From: Inonotus obliquus
Lineage: Eukaryota; Basidiomycota; Agaricomycetes; Hymenochaetales; Hymenochaetaceae
DNA: 64,000 bases
Assembly (NCBI GenBank): GCA_032164295.1
Contig: JAJHTX010000004.1
Coordinates: 620,001-684,000, forward strand
Direction: 5' to 3'
Shown here: piece by piece, positions 53,737 through 64,000 of the stretch
How positions within the stretch are numbered: the stretch's first letter is position 1
How the letters are laid out: every line of letters starts with the position of its first letter
Program-made: the position numbers and the translations under genes
The notes under the pieces: generated by a model
Databases searched by the model: none
The model's input: only the letters and a program-made list of their open reading frames with translations
Told to the model about the DNA's origin: nothing

Positions 53737-56006
53737 ATGCCAGATAAAGACCCTCACCCAACGCCAGATCCTCTATGCCATTTCGGTGGCAGGTAGGTCG
53801 TTCAGTTTTTATTGTGGTTGAACTTTCTTGGTGACCCTAGTTCCAACATCGTGTGCTATGCGTTATACAGATTGTACTTCACGACATTCCCTGAACCCAC
53901 TCCTTCTCAGAGCTTCCTCAATAATGATAGCTCAAAAGAGCGATCCATACCGATACGTGCACAGTCGAACGCGTTTATCGTTCGTCCGTTGTTGGAAAGC
54001 GCGCTCTATTATTTCTTCACTATCGACGATCAACTGCGATACCTCTCGTTCTTCAAGGATTGGGGACCATTGAATATCTCAAAGGTATACAAGGCGTGTA
54101 TACTTATACACGAGCTGCTAGAGGTGTGTTTGTCTACCTTTCTGTCGTTGAGGACGATGTTGATTTGTAATTGCACCCGTCAGGATGAGGAACTCAAGAA
54201 CCATAATCTCGTACTGTATACGTCTAACTGCCCAATGAATAAGGCCAACGCGGCACTGATCATGGCGCTCTATGTCGTACGTATCCAGTTGTCTATGCAA
54301 CCGACGGACAGCTGACAGCGCATCGTAGATGATTGTGCAGAAAAAAGCGCCCTGGGAGGCCTTCCAGCCACTAGCAGAACTCGAATTCCGACCTTTCCGT
54401 GATGCCGGTCGCGGTGTTGCTGACTTCAACTTGAGCATTCAAGACTGTCTGTGGGGGATGTGGAAGGCTATGCAAAACGGACTTTGCGACATGAACGAGT
54501 TTGACGTCGAGGACTATGAGCATTATGAGAAGGTTGAAAATGGAGATTGGAACTGGATAACGCCGTCTTTTATTGCTTTTGCTAGTCCGGTGGAGTATGG
54601 GTTCGCGAATGGGACGATACGAGTTGGACCTTGCAGATTGTCGGCGGCAACAAAGAGTTGCCTTGACTATTTCGATACACGAGGAGTCAAGTTGGTCGTA
54701 CGATTAAATAACAAACTCTACGATAGGCAACACTTCCTGGATCGTGGAATCCGGCACGAAGAGATGTACTTTGATGACGGGACCAATCCCACAGATGAGA
54801 TTGTGCGGCGGTTCATCAATCTTTCCGATGAGGTGATTGAGTCGGGGGGTGTTGTTGCAGTACACGTACGTCCTCTCCCGTCATCCTACACATGATGTAA
54901 CAAACTCACGTACTACACAGTGCAAAGCCGGGTTAGGGCGGACAGGCACGCTCATTGGAGCGTATCTCATATGGAAGTATGGATTCACTGCGAACGAGGC
55001 AATCGCGTTCATGCGTATCGTACGACCAGGTAGTGTGGTCGGACCACAACAGCAATACATGTACGTCAAGCAACTGGAGTGGATAAAATGGTCTGCTGTG
55101 GACGAGATGCGACGATCGGAGGCACAAGTTGCGGCTGCCGTTGCAGCTGCTGCTGTGGTTACTCCTGCGACTCCGCCAGCGGAGACGGACGAGGATTCGA
55201 GTATGGAGATAGACACTGTAGCTGGTGTGGTTGTTGGTACGCCTACGACACCGAGAACGATCATCCCGCCTGTGACACCGAGCAGACATATTAAAGCGGC
55301 TACAGCGAAAGCACGAGCTATTGAACCGCCAGGTCAACCGCGTAAGACTCCACTCGCGAAACGGACTGCGACAGCTGCAGCGGTTGATGAAAGCGAAGAG
55401 TCTGATGAAGATGAGATCAACGCGCTACCGGTGATTGCGACTACACGTGCGAAGGCGAAGTTACAATCTGCGCTGCCATCGAGGACGATGACGAGAAGGA
55501 TACAGCCATCGTCAGAGCAGCGTCCAGCGAGAGTGACGCGTTCAACAGCTGCTGCTGCTGCGAACGGATTGAAGAGGCCTGTGACGGCTGCACCTGCACC
55601 ACCTGCATCCCCGACAAAAGGCAGTGGGAACGGCCCGAGTCCGAATAAGATCCCACGACTTGCACAGAGAAGGGGAAGCCCTCCACCTGCTACACGAAGC
55701 ACAACATCTATGGGTATGCGCACGCGCTTACAGGCACCTACACCTTCACGTCTTCCGACACTAACAGCAAACGGGAGACGTGGTAATAATGCTACAAATG
55801 GTGTAGCTCCTAGCACCAACGCAAAGTCACCTGTAAAAGGTGGTAAAGCTGCTGGTGGGGGTGCGGCGACGACGACGAACCAGTCGAATGCATGGATGAA
55901 TAATTCGAGTGTGGTTGTTAAACCTAGTACGAAATCTGAAAGACCTGGGTTGAGAAGTGTTAGAAGACGAAGAAGTAGTTTTAGCGCTGCTGATGTTGTT
56001 GCTTGA
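53737..56006 (+). CDS. CDC14: CDC14 dual-specificity protein phosphatase
   Basis: Cdc14 reverses Cdk phosphorylation at mitotic exit and cytokinesis. Exons 53737-53792, 53871-54123, 54184-54276, 54329-54865 and 54921-56006 give 674 residues. The A domain has [18 protein letters not shown] and [15 protein letters not shown]; the B domain has the catalytic loop [10 protein letters not shown], split by intron 4 just after the histidine, and [13 protein letters not shown] downstream. The C-terminal ~290 residues are Ala/Pro/Thr/Arg-rich and disordered, with several SP/TP sites (TPTTPRT, VTPSRH, KSPVK) expected for cell-cycle regulation of localisation. Confidence 0.93.
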
Positions 56007-56764
56007 TTCTACTTCACATTTCTTTCACGGTTGCTTTCTTGGGTGTTTGCTCTATCCTCGCATTCATTTTCTGAGTCCATGTGTTTGTGGATCATTGGTT
56101 GGTTGATGCTTGTCATCACTAGAAGTAGCTATTTCTCTGGTCTTGGAGTTGTTTTCACCTTCATGGACATGATTCCTAAACCATCACTATTATTTGCACG
56201 CTGCTATCGTATTTATACCTCTCACATTTTCTCGATCCCGTTCTTAATCATCTGCAGCACATTCCACAATTCCCCCCATTCTACCATCATCAATCAAGTT
56301 CCAAGTTCAAGTATGTGTTTACCTATTTACTACAAGCAATTAGCAGAACAGTTTGGATTGAAATTCTATCTTGCCCCTGGGATTGATTTTCATTTCTTTG
56401 GTTCTCTACATAGGTATTCTCCTCTCCGGGTTTCGTTTTATCTCAGTTCTTTTCTTTTTACCTACTTGCCCCGTCTCGTCTTGTCTTGTCTCGTCTCGTC
56501 ATATATTGTACGTCTATAGCCTCTCCGTCTCCTTATCGTCTATATCTGTTGTTCGTGCCTTATGTTTGAACAGCGGATGATTTGGTAGTGGTTTGTACAG
56601 TGTATATTACGCCAATTTCTCGTTCTTTTGTTATAGATCGTCAAGTATATGAATTACATGTACATGCAAGTTTATACTGCCCGTGTGCCCGTGCCCATTC
56701 CCATTCCCATCGACTCGCCAAACCGTCATCCAGTGCCCAGATGAAACATATCCTAACCGTGAGG
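56007..56764. other. intergenic, convergent 3' regions
   Basis: 3' flanks of CDC14 and HEM12, T-rich on the + strand. No gene. Confidence 0.5.
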
Positions 56765-58242
56765 TTACAGGGGAGTATCCTTTGAAGAATACTTGTGAAC
56801 ACATTCGAGGAAGAAACGCATATCTTCTGGGTCTACTCCGGGAGTGATACCGTGTCCGAGATTCGCTATCCATGCGCGTGGAGGTCCGATTTTGTTATTG
56901 TTGTTGTTGTTGTTGTTGTTGTCTTTGTCGTTGGTTGTACGGAAGGATGTTGATATGCGTTTGACTTCGCGCTCGATTGCGTCGTGGCCGCCGTATAGAA
57001 CGACTGGGTCTAGGTTTCCTTGCAGTGCGATTTTTTCACTTGCTTCTGCTTCTGCTCCTTCTCTTTCCTCGTCTTCAGCAGCAATAGCTTCATCAACAAT
57101 CCTTCTAGCGTCCTTCCCATCAATACACCAATCCAAACCCAACACATCAAACCCCGCCTCTCTCGCCAACACTCCCAAAGCGGTATCGGTATTTGCGCCT
57201 TTTGCGAAGAGGATGAGGGGGATCTTGGTGTTTGGTTGAGATGTTGGGAGGCCGTGGAGGGTTAGGGAGGCGCGGACGCGGGATGAGATGTGGGTTAGTG
57301 TTGGGAGGGAGAATTCGTTGTAGGTTTGAGGGGAGAGGTCGGATGCCCAGGAGTCGAATACTTGGAGGAGCTGGAACATTAGATCAGAATCAGGAAGATG
57401 CGTGTGAGTGACATTCTTCTATAGGACGGGGGGAAGGTGCTGGGAGAATGTGTTTATGGATGACAGTAACGTACTTGAGCACCAGCGAGAGCCTGTCCAA
57501 TCAAAAAATCGGCGCATACATCCGCAATATGCATAAGTAACTTCTTCGACTCTTCAGGATATTTATACAACCACGTCTTCGCTTTCGTGAAACCTTTCCC
57601 ACCAGTCCCACCTCCTTCAACCATATACGCGAATAAAGTCCAAGGAGCACCGCAAAATCCAATCAAAGGTACTTCGCCATTCAACTCTTTTCTGGTCAAC
57701 TCGATAGCTTCGAATACATAACCCAACTCTTTCTTTACGTCGATTTTGTCTTTGATTTTAGAAGGGATTTCGGAGGGGTGGTTGAGAGGGTTTGGGAATG
57801 ATGGACCTGGGTTCATGAGAACTTCCATTCCGAGGGCTTGTGGGATTACGAGGATGTCGGAAAAGATTATAGCTGCGTCGAGAAGGCCTTTGTAACGACG
57901 GATGGGTTGGAGAGTTACTTCCGCTGCTAGAGAAGGCGTTCGACAAACTTCGAAGAATTCGTGGTGTTTACGGACTTCTTGGAATTCTATGCGTAGTGGA
58001 AATGTTTCGTCAGTTTAAATGTTAGAGTGTGAAGGGTAAGCGTATGCGTTGTAGACGAACCTGGAAGGTACCGCCCTGCTTGACGCATCACCCATACTGG
58101 AGCGCGTTCAGTTTCTTGGCCTGGATATGGGCTATTTGTCTAGATCATTCAGAGAGGGGGGCAGAAGCTGTTTGCGCTAACCTCGCGCAGCCCGGAGGAT
58201 CAAGTCATTCTTCAGTGGGGGAAACTTTGAGTCTATGTCCAT
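56765..58242 (-). CDS. HEM12: uroporphyrinogen decarboxylase (haem synthesis)
   Basis: Converts uroporphyrinogen III to coproporphyrinogen III in the cytosol. Exons about 58242-58182, 58131-58061, 57986-57475 and 57370-56765. Motifs: PPLKNDLILRAARG, RAPVWVMRQAGRYLPEFQEVR (the conserved substrate-binding Arg residues), IIFSDILVIPQALGMEV, LIGFCGAPWTLFAYMVEGG and NLGHGITPGVDPEDMRFFLE near the end. Two oddities: a run of asparagines encoded by a GTT/AAC microsatellite (56893-56922) sits in a loop before the C-terminal motif, and exons 1 and 2 do not join in phase with any GT-AG pair (off by one nucleotide), so the first junction is unresolved. Confidence 0.88.
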
Positions 58243-58624
58243 TGTCTCAAGGTCTGGTGTTCAGTGTTGTGTGAGCGGATTCAGAGCAGAGGTCTCTGGA
58301 GGAGTCGACAGTAGATCAGAGTATGTCGAGAGGCAAGAACGCAAGATGAGGAGAGGCTTTTTGAGATATCCTGAGGAGCGATGAGCGAACGTCGCACGCG
58401 TACGTGTCGGCGACGTGTGCTATAATATATATCAGCGAATACCAAGTGGTGGATTGAAGTGAAGTAAGCCGTCCAGACTCCGCGTTCGTGTGAGCTTCAC
58501 TTCGGTGCTATCTCACGCGTTTGTTTTCGGTTGGAGGCGCCAAAGTCAGACGCGTCTCGTCTCTCTCTTTCCCCAACTTTCACGCCTTTTCCATATCTCT
58601 ACTTATAACAGAAGCACGACAAGA
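58243..58624. promoter_or_regulatory. divergent promoter of HEM12 and SHG1
   Basis: 382 bp separate the two start codons. An AT-rich TATAATATATATC block (58421-58433) is the only TATA-like sequence. Elements cannot be assigned further. Confidence 0.4.
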
Positions 58625-59550
58625 ATGAGCATATCGGACCCCACACGACTCGTTGCGGAGTGAGTACATCAATGTATATTATTGCAGAGAATGATGGTGA
58701 CAATTATAGGTTCAAGGTTCAAGAAATCCGGAGAGTTCGATCGTTTACGGCGAGAGCTGCTTTCACAATTCAAGACAAATGTTCGTCTCCACTTAAACCT
58801 CGATGTCGAAGTCGAAGTCGAGATCCGATTTGGCTGACGGTTTTGTGCTATGGGCATTGCGGTTGGCTGGAATAGGATACGATTGGAACGTTCATGTCCC
58901 GCGTACAAGATATCGTTCAACAGCGATTAGAAGAGGACGAGAGATTACAGTACCTCCCTCCAGAAGCGGTACATAGCGAGTTGATGCAGGATATGGATCG
59001 GTGCGTCCCATCCTCGTATCATTTCTTTTCATAGCCTATAGTGATATTCAACCCTTTCTACAATCAATTCGTTAGGTTCCCACTTGTCCAAAGAGCTGTA
59101 GCAGACCTACCGGCTCTTACGGATCCATCTTTCAGCACAGCTCTACGTCGCTCACTTACGAAGATTCTAAATGATGGACGACGTGGTACGTGTCCTTCTT
59201 TCTCTGTCCCGTGCATCTTAATTTGTAAACTAAGAAACTTGCTGACGGGTATTATGTTCGACGCCACAGGGAAACGACCCATCAACAAAAGCAAAGACGA
59301 AGGTGGAAATAGAGATGGAGATATCAACATGGACGATTCGGACTCTGAATCCTCAGCGTCCTCTGAGGACAACGATGACGAACACGAACATAGTTCGGAT
59401 GACGATGAGATACTCGGGTCTGCTAATCCAAAAGACGGCCGAGGACGTTCGAAGCAGAAGTTAGTCAATGGTATTACAAGCAAGGTAACGATGGATGATA
59501 GTTCGCCTTCTTCCTCGCCACTGAACCGACCCCGAGCAAAGCTTCATTAG
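58625..59550 (+). CDS. SHG1: COMPASS complex subunit SHG1 (BOD1/SHG1 family)
   Basis: Component of the Set1/COMPASS histone H3K4 methyltransferase. Exons 58625-58659, 58717-58780, 58876-59000, 59076-59185 and 59270-59550 give 204 residues. The BOD1/SHG1 domain is clear: LVAEFKKSGEFDRLRREL, FMSRVQDIVQQRLEEDERLQ, LMQDMDRFPLVQRAV. The second half is acidic (DSDSESSASSEDNDDE) with a basic end. The acceptor of exon 2 lies in a tandem GTTCAAG duplication: only the inner AAG acceptor gives the conserved FKKSGEF, the more usual TAG acceptor 7 nt upstream shifts the frame. Confidence 0.85.
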
Positions 59551-59858
59551 TTTATAGTTGATTCATAATACGTTTGTTGGTATATTGTACGGTATATAAC
59601 CTGTATTGCACTATTGTTCGTATTTTAACATGCTCTTTTGTATGTATAACTTTGCAAAGTACAAAGCATTGTTTGATGGATGATTGCGACAAGCCGATGA
59701 CGGTTGATGGAGCGGGATTGCTCTCTGAGGGTGAAAAGGGTAAGCCTGTGCTTCCAAATAGCAAGAAGAGAGAGACGTTGAGCACTGCCAGAGAAACCCA
59801 AATTTCATGAAACTGACGACACCAAAAAATAGTAAGAGGTTGGCAGACAACTGGCATA
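59551..59858. other. intergenic, convergent 3' regions
   Basis: Short 3' flanks of SHG1 and the RAD16-like gene; nothing further is seen. Confidence 0.5.
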
Positions 59859-62800
59859 TCATAACTACGAACAGACAGTCAGCATTTCTCTCCAGACCAA
59901 GGAAGAATACTCGACCACTTACGCGGAACAAGAAGCTCAACTATCAAACACAGAACAATCCATCAGTTCCAATTCACAACACGCAAACTCAGGAACGAGA
60001 AGGAAAGGAAGTAAGCTCACATCTTCAGGCGTCAATCTTCCCATTGCACTATCATCCGTAGACAACGTAGCATTGATCATAGCAGATTTCTTCTCTTGGA
60101 GCTGAACAATACGGGACTCGATACTGTCTTCGATGACAAGTTTGATAGCCTCAACGGGTCTGTGTTGGCCTAGTCGGTGAATGCGGTCCATCGCCTCTGG
60201 AAGGTCGGAAGAGTTATGAATATTATTATATAAGATAAAGAGAAGGGGAGAGGGAGGAAGATTGAAAGTAGAAACGAGAACATACGGTATTCGACGGCAG
60301 GGTTCCACCAGCTATCCATGAGGTACACCCGAGAGGCTTCCGTCAGGTTCAGTGCAACACCCCCGGCTTTCAAACTGACGAGGAAAACGGTGACATGAAC
60401 GTTGTTCACTGAAACACGCGGGCATTTTTAGGTCGAGTTGGTTATCTATGCTGAAGCTGGACACTCACTGAAGTGCTTAATCGTCGCATCTCTGGCCTGA
60501 GGAGACATCGTACCCTCAAGTCGACAAATCTACAAACCAACCAATGAACATCAGACACCCTTCATTTTCTTATCCATCTCCGCAACGATCATGAACAGAT
60601 ACTTACGGTGAACCCAGCTCTCTGAAGCCTAAATGCAATCAAATCCAAGAAATTAACGAACTGCGAAAATACGAGTGACTTGGTAGTAGCGTCCTTCCGA
60701 CGAAGATTCGACAACTCTTCAACGAGAGCTTCAATCTTCGTCGAAGAACGCCATTTGTCAATATCGAGTCGTCCGAGGATACCTTGACGTGCTGCAGCTA
60801 CGTCTTCGTTCACTTCAAGTGCTGCTGCGTCCAGGTCGATTGTTAATGGGACGTGGCAGACTGGGCAGGCGGGCTGTGTAATGTGGTACTGGGATTTAGG
60901 AGGGAACAGACAGGGTCTGTGAGAAGCACACGCACAATTTGTTCGACGGCTGTATTGATATATTGTTTGATGCACTCGCGATCCTACAGAACTCTCAGAT
61001 GTTACATATATGGTAGAATATAGCGAACAACTTACGAATATATGTCTGCACTTCGACTGGATCGCATCCTCTGCGACGTCGTTACAAAGTCTGCAAATCG
61101 TTGTCTCACCAACGTCTGATGCGAACACTTTGGCGTTACGTTTGCTCTTGAGAACGAGATCAGGCTACGAGGGAGGAGTATGAGCATCCCAGTCTGTCTT
61201 TTCCCGTGCTGATGAGAACTCTTACGTGGCATGCCATTTGCCTCATCCTCGTAATTCTATAGCAACAGATGAGTGCAATTCAGCATAATCCCGCTGTCAA
61301 CTTACAAGCTGAAGATATTCGAGTAGTCTGGTAAGCGGATTTAGTACTTTCATCACTCTAGACTAACATCAAGACTTACTATTCAACAAGCTGCCCTGGT
61401 CAACATAAGTAGTAAACTGTCGCTTCGCGTCCGTGAAAAGCGACAGATACAGCTCCTTCTCTTCGTCGCTGAAGTAGTCCCGACGAACGATGACCGTTCG
61501 AGGTGGGAGACCGAGGTCATCTGCACGTTCGATCTGTTGCAGTACCATCAGAATTCGTGATAGCAAGTGCAATGTGCATGCTCACTGACCTTTGTTCGAC
61601 GCAACATCATACGATCGAGCAACATCCGCAACTTTTTGAAGGCACCAAATCCGGGACCGTCCATGCCATGTTTCTGAATGGGAGTGAGGATTTCGTTGTT
61701 CCAGAAACATGTCTACGAGAATGAGTTAGTCCTATAGTTCAAAGGAGCGACTGACAAGTACTCACATGTTGCATCGGACTATGTCCGCATTCTAAGCACA
61801 CGGAAGAATAAGTACCATGAGATATCTGGTCTGGGAAAGGACGACTGACCATCACAGGTCTTCTTATCAGTGAATCGCCAGTGGAGACTCTTGCAATCGC
61901 ACTGCTTGCCTATTCCGCCATCAATAGGAAGATATATTATACAATCTAGGGGCGAGACTTACAGAAATAGAATGAGAAGGGATCGCCACCGAGGAACCTG
62001 ACAAGACTGTAGAGTTCTCCCACACGGTTTTGTAACGGTGTACCAGACAAGCACCACTTGTGTGTGCTCCTGTTGCCACAGTGTGAACGTCAGAGAAATT
62101 CTGGAAGAATGGATAGTAGCACAGACTGGAGTTCAAATGCAGCCTTTGCAGTGTTCGTCGACCGTTCCTTGATATTATGGGCTTCATCAAGCTGGAGGAA
62201 TCAAGGCTAAACAGAAGGAGCTGTATAGGATTAAACTGAGACAACGTACAACGACCCTGTGCCATTTAATTTGGTGAACAGGCGACTTCTCTTTCACGAT
62301 TTTCCCGCCTCGCTTGAACCCGTTTTGTTGCTTACGGAACGCACTCTCCAGTACGGCGTAAGTAGTCAATACCTACATTGACCACCAATGCAACGCTAAG
62401 TTTCCAATTTCAACATTGGAGTAGTAGCAATGATACACACCACATCATATTTCTGAAGCTCCTTGATATTCACCTCTCGGGTTGCGCCATGCCATATGGC
62501 AACTCGTAATCCATCGGTGTATGCTTCAATCTCGTTCTTCCATTGCATAATAGCCACAGTTGGACTAGAGGATTTATAAATGAATAGAGAAATAGAGGAA
62601 TTTCATTACTGAACTCACGCGACAATTAAGTTGGCCTTTGTGCCGTCTGAAGCAATAAGGGCTAGAGTTTGGATGGTCTTGCCCATGCTGGAAGAACGAG
62701 AAGTGAACATCGAGGACTAACAAGAAAGTTCATACTTCCTTACCCCATTTCATCCTATCAAGAGAGGAATGTTAACCACGTTCGCAATAAAAAAATTATT

Positions 62801-64000
62801 TCAAGAATAAAAACGAACAACACCTACCGCCAACATTCCACCGTGCCACTCTCCCTTCTCCTGCTCCCGCATCCAATACAGACTCTCAAGCTGGAACGGC
62901 AATAACTCAACCTTAAGCTCATTTGGCTGCTCAGCCTTTAGAGGTGTGACAGGCTTGACACGCTCCTCGAGATCTCCCCAAACAGAACGTAACTCTTCAT
63001 GGTGATATCTCAATGCAATCGAATTCTTCTCTGCCCAAGTTAGACGGCGACCAAGCTCACATTTGAGTTTGTTCTCTTCTGCCTTGATCTCGCGACGCTT
63101 GGAACGTTCTTCTTCTGTTAATGCGCGTCGGCGAACGTGAAGGTCTGAGATGGTCATGAACTTCTTGTCTGATTGTGAGGCCTTTGCTTTCCCCTTTCCC
63201 TTTCCCTTGCCTTTCCCTTTCGGAGCGGTTCTAGCTTTTCCTTTACCCTTGCGTTTCGAAGAAAGAGACTCTTCGTCTGAAGAGACGGCTTCCTCTTCCG
63301 AGTCGAGGGGGGAGAGTTCGCTTTCAGCTTCAGGCTCCATTTCCATAGCCTTTGCACGCCGACCTTCTGCAGCAGCAGCGCGCAAAGCTCGAGGGCTGCT
63401 TACAGACGGACCGCCAGAAAGGGTGCCACGAGATTCTTCGTCCTCTTCTGCTACTAGCTTTGAAAGTTCAATGGCCAGACCTAGCATTTGAGCTTCAGCA
63501 TCGTCATCGTCGGCTAATACTTCTTCAGAAGGAGCGTAAGAACGCTTGCGTGCAGACTTTGCAGTGTACTCGAAGTCCTCGTCATCTTCGTCTTCGATGG
63601 CTTCAAATTCAGATCCACTGTCCTCCTCCTCGAGCTCCGCATCCTCGTCATATTCTGCCTCGTCTTGTGAGATGAAACCTTCATCCTCTGCCTCGCTTTG
63701 TGGAGTTTCAGGAATTTGAGAAATAGATTTGCCGGGCCCTCTTTTTCGTTTCGAGATGCTGGCTTGCTGCTGGTCCTTCGGGAAAAGTGATATGATAAGC
63801 AAAACTACAACGTGACTGAACAAATAAAAACGTGAGCCCCACCATCTCTTTCGGCGATGGTGTCCTTGTAGGTATCTCTACATATACCCTGCTCCTTGTA
63901 CTAGCCGAAGAAATGGCAGATGCGCGCTGTTTCTTCGTTGTCGTAATTTCTTCATCCTCGCTGTTCTCGTCCTTCACCCGTTTACCAAGAGTTCCAGCAT
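59859..64000 (-). CDS. RAD16: RAD16-type SNF2 helicase with embedded RING finger (5' end outside window)
   Basis: Rad16 (with Rad7) is the DNA translocase/E3 ligase of global-genome nucleotide-excision repair. At least 22 exons fit; in-window order from the 3' end: 59859-59864, 59923-59940, 60021-60196, 60286-60408, 60469-60529, 60607-60873, 60936-60983, 61036-61164, 61226-61256, 61306-61327, 61380-61533, 61590-61712, 61766-61791, 61850-61909, 61963-62069, 62127-62191, 62250-62372, 62441-62564, 62619-62687, 62744-62754, 62828-63775, 63843 to beyond 64000. Motifs: [17 protein letters not shown] (Walker A), [10 protein letters not shown] (DEAH), [43 protein letters not shown]...CIKQY...CPVC, then helicase-[18 protein letters not shown] and DRIHRLGQ. 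The acidic N-terminus matches Rad16. Confidence 0.9.

Overview
The window is chromosomal DNA of a mushroom-type basidiomycete (Agaricomycotina). The evidence is short (about 50-80 nt) GT-AG introns in almost every gene, micro-exons, compact gene spacing, a tRNA-Ile with a 22-nt intron, and protein families typical of that group (agaric F-box protein, GH16 laminarinase, Crinkler/RH-type P-loop protein, chromodomain Ty3/gypsy element). Gene models below were built by hand from splice consensus, reading phase and conserved protein motifs.

Layout. 1-16.3 kb: end of a secreted-type protein, elongation factor EAF (-), ubiquitin-conjugating enzyme Rad6 (+), F-box protein (-), GH16 endo-beta-glucanase (+), a coiled-coil protein (-) and the Pumilio-repeat ribosome-biogenesis protein NOP9 (+). 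16.3-35 kb: a repeat-rich island. Its core is a 13,937-bp LTR retrotransposon (17888-31824) with 1,566-bp LTRs and a TTGTG target duplication. Around it lie a nested palindrome, dispersed repeats and two neighbouring Tc1/mariner-type MITEs. 35-64 kb: a Crinkler/RH-like NTPase-nuclease gene at the edge of the island, then NOP58 (+), ERG27 (+), an M20 amidohydrolase (-), a duplicated acidic-protein pair (second copy broken by an 8-bp tandem duplication), tRNA-Ile(AAU), ribosomal protein uL2 (+), a WW-domain protein (+), CDC14 phosphatase (+), uroporphyrinogen decarboxylase (-), COMPASS subunit SHG1 (+) and a RAD16-type SNF2/RING repair helicase (-) that runs off the right edge.

The most unusual object is the retrotransposon. 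Besides gag (zinc knuckle) and pol (protease-RT-RNase H-integrase-chromodomain) it carries four further long open frames: one in each LTR (258 codons, same gene twice), one before gag (coiled coil), and two after pol (338 codons of unknown type; 254 codons with an N-terminal membrane segment and coiled coil, in the place an envelope gene would occupy). The primer-binding site is an exact 16-nt reverse complement of the LTR sequence about 30 nt downstream of the LTR TATA box, the geometry expected for Tf1-like self-priming with no tRNA. The gag/pol junction has a GGGAAAA slippery heptamer, an 8-nt spacer and a predicted stem-loop, so pol is probably made by -1 frameshifting. The two LTRs agree wherever compared and every frame is open, so the insertion looks recent and possibly active.

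The housekeeping genes work in familiar processes (ribosome biogenesis: NOP9, NOP58, uL2; chromatin and transcription: EAF, SHG1, Rad6; DNA repair: Rad6, RAD16; sterol and haem synthesis: ERG27, HEM12; cell cycle: CDC14) and do not form a dedicated cluster.
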